Source: CAXRGH01 sp964230195
GTDB taxonomy: Bacteria > Pseudomonadota > Gammaproteobacteria > Enterobacterales > Alteromonadaceae
Assembly: GCA_964230195.1 (NCBI GenBank)
Contig: CAXRGH010000162.1
Location: 1-7,657 of the forward strand
Length of the DNA stretch: 7,657 bases
Direction: 5' to 3'
Positions 6,152 to 7,657 of this stretch are shown in pieces. Both the position numbers and the translations under genes were made by a program. The notes below the pieces were generated by a model that was given only the letters and a program-made list of their open reading frames with translations, did no database searches and had not been told where the DNA came from. Positions within the stretch are counted from its first letter, which is position 1. Every line of letters starts with the position of its first letter.

Positions 6152-6410
6152 GCCTGATTGCCAACTCTTTTTGGATAAAGAAGTCAATGACGGGGGGAGT
6201 TCGTGTGCCGCGGAATGCTTTTTTTAGTTAAGTCTCTGTTTTTTATGTGGTATTTTTTTGAATCGCTGGTTTCGAAAGTGTATGTATGACTGAAATAAAG
6301 GGAGATGTCTTACATCTTTAGTCTGATTTTCTGACCTGAACTCAATCAGCAAAAGTTCGATCAGTGTGTTAAGGCGTACGCAGTGAGGTATTCTTGGAGG
6401 AAGTCTATGT
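6152..6410. other. control region between the two CsrB-like RNAs
   Basis: No credible protein gene; the 69-codon frame on the - strand overlaps the terminator of the upstream RNA and has no recognisable features. The region has three A-tracts on the - strand (near 6218-6225, 6239-6244 and 6252-6259), a G6 run at 6192-6197, and the inverted repeat at 6303-6317. It most likely holds the activator sites of the downstream small RNA. Confidence 0.45.
6303..6317 (-). promoter_or_regulatory. possible GacA/UvrY/VarA-type half site upstream of the downstream CsrB-like RNA
   Basis: An inverted repeat AGATGT-CTT-ACATCT containing, on the - strand, TGTAAGACAT. The same ten bases occur in the box of the upstream copy (6822-6839). 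Only the TGTAAG half of the TGTAAG-N6-CTTACA consensus is present. If it is a box, its centre would be about 166 bp upstream of the proposed start at 6139. Confidence 0.4.
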
Positions 6411-6443
6411 GATAAAAATAAAAAACGCAGCATAAAGCTGCGT
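6411..6443 (-). terminator. intrinsic terminator of the upstream CsrB-like RNA
   Basis: On the - strand a perfect 7-bp stem ACGCAGC/GCTGCGT (6437-6443 with 6425-6431) closes a 5-base TTTAT loop, followed by TTTTTATTTTT. In the + direction no T-run follows, so it is directional. No protein gene ends just upstream on this strand (the GNAT gene ends 494 bp away), which supports a separate RNA. Confidence 0.88.
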
Positions 6444-6675
6444 CAATTATAAGCATGTCCATATGAGAGAAGGGTATTCCCTTTGTTATCCTTAACGACC
6501 ACTTCCGTGTCCTTTATCACTCAGTCCTTTGAGTATTCGAATAACTGCCCTCATTCTTCCATATCATAAGCAATTACAACAACATCCGTATTTTAGGGAG
6601 TGGTTATGCATAGTGCATCCTGCACAATAACAAAACCAATGCCTTCGTCCTAAAGGCGTGCCACATCCATGCGAC
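6411..6675 (-). ncRNA. csrB: CsrB/RsmB-type CsrA-sequestering small RNA, upstream copy
   Basis: About 265 nt on the - strand. Eleven GGA motifs lie in about 210 nt (complements at 6666, 6648, 6618, 6585, 6558, 6525, 6510, 6504, 6489, 6478 and 6458), far denser than chance. Several are in loops of short stems: GCCTT-TAGGACG-AAGGC (6641-6657), GTGC-AGGAT-GCAC (6613-6625), ACTCA-AAGGAC-TGAGT (6519-6534), CAC-GGAA-GTG (6500-6509), and a 5' hairpin GTCGCA-TGGA-TGTGGC. This presentation is the hallmark of CsrB, CsrC and RsmYZ RNAs, which bind CsrA/RsmA and are switched on by BarA/UvrY-type systems. It ends in a strong intrinsic terminator. The start at 6675 is inferred by alignment with the downstream copy (GUCGNAUGGAU). 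Length is within the range of known members (E. coli CsrC about 245, CsrB about 369). A CsrC-like name would be equally valid. Confidence 0.8.
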
Positions 6676-6764
6676 AGATATAGAGTATCGAATAACGACA
6701 AGGATGAGGGGAAATTGAATCGATTTCTCTCGCATTATTTGGTTTATATGTATTGGGAAATAAT

Positions 6765-6777
6765 TAAAATACTGATA
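6765..6777 (-). promoter_or_regulatory. possible IHF-binding site
   Basis: TATCAGTATTTTA on the - strand fits the IHF consensus WATCARNNNNTTR at every fixed position. It lies in an AT-rich tract between the activator box (6822-6839) and the proposed start at 6675, where a DNA bend would bring the activator to the promoter. IHF involvement is reported for several csrB/rsm promoters. Such short sites also occur by chance in AT-rich DNA. Confidence 0.4.
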
Positions 6778-6821
6778 TTTATAGGTTTTATCTTTTTTTG
6801 CTTGTGGTGAATATGATGCTT

Positions 6822-6839
6822 TGTAGTCAATGTCTTACA
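6822..6839 (-). promoter_or_regulatory. GacA/UvrY/VarA-type activator box upstream of the CsrB-like RNA
   Basis: On the - strand TGTAAG-ACATTG-ACTACA: the first half is a perfect match to the 18-bp consensus TGTAAG-N6-CTTACA and the second half matches 4 of 6. The centre is about 155 bp upstream of the proposed RNA start, in line with the far-upstream location known for csrB and rsm genes. Confidence 0.6.
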
Positions 6840-6872
6840 CACAAAGTCGTATATGGAGTCATTTGCGGACAC

Positions 6873-6913
6873 AGGTGGTTATCACATTCAGAACTGTGTA
6901 AACCAAACCACCT
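6873..6913. repeat. inverted repeat after the GNAT gene
   Basis: Perfect 8-bp arms AGGTGGTT (6873-6880) and AACCACCT (6906-6913), with a nested CACA/TGTG stem inside. It starts 24 bp after the GNAT stop on the - strand, so it may stabilise or end that transcript, but no T-run follows on either strand. It is also only 34 bp from the activator box. Confidence 0.5.
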
Positions 6914-6936
6914 CATGCTGAGTGAATGACAATAAA

Positions 6937-7377
6937 TTACTCAATGGTCAACTTCATGTCAATGCGGTGCATGTTAGGCCCCCAACCGTGCTCAACTCTT
7001 GTTATTGTGTTTGCCCCAAATTTCGCAAAAAATGGAGCTGATAGGTGGCTGGCCGCAATTTTGATAACGCTTACGTGCTGTTTACGCAAGGTATTTTCAA
7101 TGTACCTCATTATCTGATGGCCGATTCCCATTCTCTGATGATGGCTGCTTATCATTATCCAAGTAATTGACGAGACATTATGATCTTGCTCTATAGGTAA
7201 ACCGAAAGCACCAATGACTTTTCCCCTCATCATAACAAGGAAATAGGCATTAGGTTTGTTCTTCAAATAGTGTTGATAATCTGCTCTCTCATTCGGGGCA
7301 AAATATTCAGGGCAGTTTTCATCAAAGATAGCTAAACATTCCTTATAATATTCTGATTGGTAAGGCTTGATAATCAT
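6937..7377 (-). CDS. GNAT-family N-acetyltransferase
   Basis: 146 residues; predicted to transfer the acetyl group of acetyl-CoA to an amine of an unknown substrate. The start is taken as the ATG at 7377, which has GAGGGA 5 bases upstream; a longer frame to 7440 has no such site. The acetyl-CoA pyrophosphate loop (motif A) is QRMGIG at 81-86, preceded by the beta-4 strand SSITWIMISS (69-78). Motif B-like SAPFFAKFGA is at 113-122. The order beta strand, QxxGxG, helix (RYIENTLRKQ) and C-terminal FFxKxGA is typical of the family. Single gene, with the CsrB-like RNAs downstream on the same strand. The ribosome-binding site contains AGGGATG, which also resembles a CsrA core. The substrate cannot be told. 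Confidence 0.85.
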   Translation of the reverse strand: MIIKPYQSEYYKECLAIFDENCPEYFAPNERADYQHYLKNKPNAYFLVMMRGKVIGAFGLPIEQDHNVSSITWIMISSHHQRMGIGHQIMRYIENTLRKQHVSVIKIAASHLSAPFFAKFGANTITRVEHGWGPNMHRIDMKLTIE

Positions 7378-7657
7378 AGCATCCCTCAAATTCAAGTACC
7401 GATTTGGTTTCAAGCTAGCAGTAAAGGATTGTGTAAGCAAATATAAAGAGTTGGGACATTCACCGTCGTCAGGTGGGTAGTGTTAACCAATATGTTGCAG
7501 GCATAAGCGGGTAACTAGGAAAATTGGTGGGTGTCCTGAATTCGCTGAATTTGAATGTGCTCTGAGATTTCTTGTTTGTGATTGAGGAAAGGGTAGCCTA
7601 GTGGAGTGTTTGTATCATCGTGCTCAGTGACTGAGGAAATCTATCAAAATGAGAGGG
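7378..7657. other. upstream region of the GNAT gene, no gene recognised
   Basis: No start-containing gene of convincing length on either strand. On the - strand a frame without a start is open from 7614 down to a stop at 7483 (ending RLCLQHIG); it could be a decayed or chance frame. GGTGGGT occurs twice (7472-7478 and 7526-7532). No clear promoter for the GNAT gene could be settled. Confidence 0.35.

Noticed and set aside
6224..6433. 69-codon - strand frame
   Set aside because: It starts inside the intrinsic terminator of the upstream small RNA and shows no domain or good ribosome-binding site.
5939..6675. CRISPR array as an explanation for the repeated short motifs
   Set aside because: The repeated units are only 5-7 bases (AGGAT, CAGGATG) at irregular spacing in hairpin loops, with no long direct repeats or uniform spacers.
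6926..7117. 63-codon + strand frame
   Set aside because: It is antisense to the end of the GNAT gene, whose motifs are clear on the other strand.
7432..7437. Another TGTAAG upstream of the GNAT gene
   Set aside because: It is a lone six-base half site without a matching second half and with no GGA-rich RNA downstream on that strand.

Overview
The window looks like chromosomal DNA from a moderately AT-rich marine gammaproteobacterium, most likely Vibrionaceae. The grounds are the close pgm C-terminus, the succinylglutamate desuccinylase, the HIT protein with an HVHHIAR motif, the Met-Leu-Gln-Gln tRNA cluster, and RNA structures of the CsrB type. This is inferred from recognised protein and RNA families; no database search was run.

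Left part (1-3554, + strand): the C-terminal 202 residues of phosphoglucomutase (pgm) end in a strong intrinsic terminator (628-657). A three-gene set follows: an EAL phosphodiesterase-like protein with a degenerate GGDEF domain (688-2043), astE (2056-3087) and a HIT-family hydrolase (3132-3554). They are co-directional and closely spaced, so they probably form one transcription unit. The terminator overlaps the longest possible reading frame of the EAL gene, which is why I place its start at the ATG at 688.

Middle part (3844-5739, - strand): an AGCS-family sodium/amino-acid symporter has its own promoter. Upstream of it lies a tRNA operon transcribed Met(CAU)-Leu(UAG)-Gln(UUG)-Gln(UUG) from a near-consensus sigma70 promoter. 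I see no terminator between the last tRNA and the symporter.

Right part (5740-6936): about 1.2 kb without a credible protein gene, and the most interesting section. On the - strand it holds two tandem CsrB/RsmB-type small RNAs (about 6675-6411 and 6139-5939). They carry 11 and 9 GGA motifs, several of them in the loops of short perfect hairpins. Both begin with the same GUCGNAUGGAU hairpin. Both have a TGTAAGACAT element about 155-166 bp upstream, resembling the GacA/UvrY/VarA box. The upstream RNA ends in a clear intrinsic terminator; the 3' end of the downstream RNA is unclear. Such RNAs sequester the translational regulator CsrA. The EAL gene leader has a sequence matching the CsrA consensus core, so a CsrA/c-di-GMP link within the window is possible but unproven.

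Far right (6937-7657): a GNAT-family acetyltransferase on the - strand, then about 280 bp with no recognisable gene.
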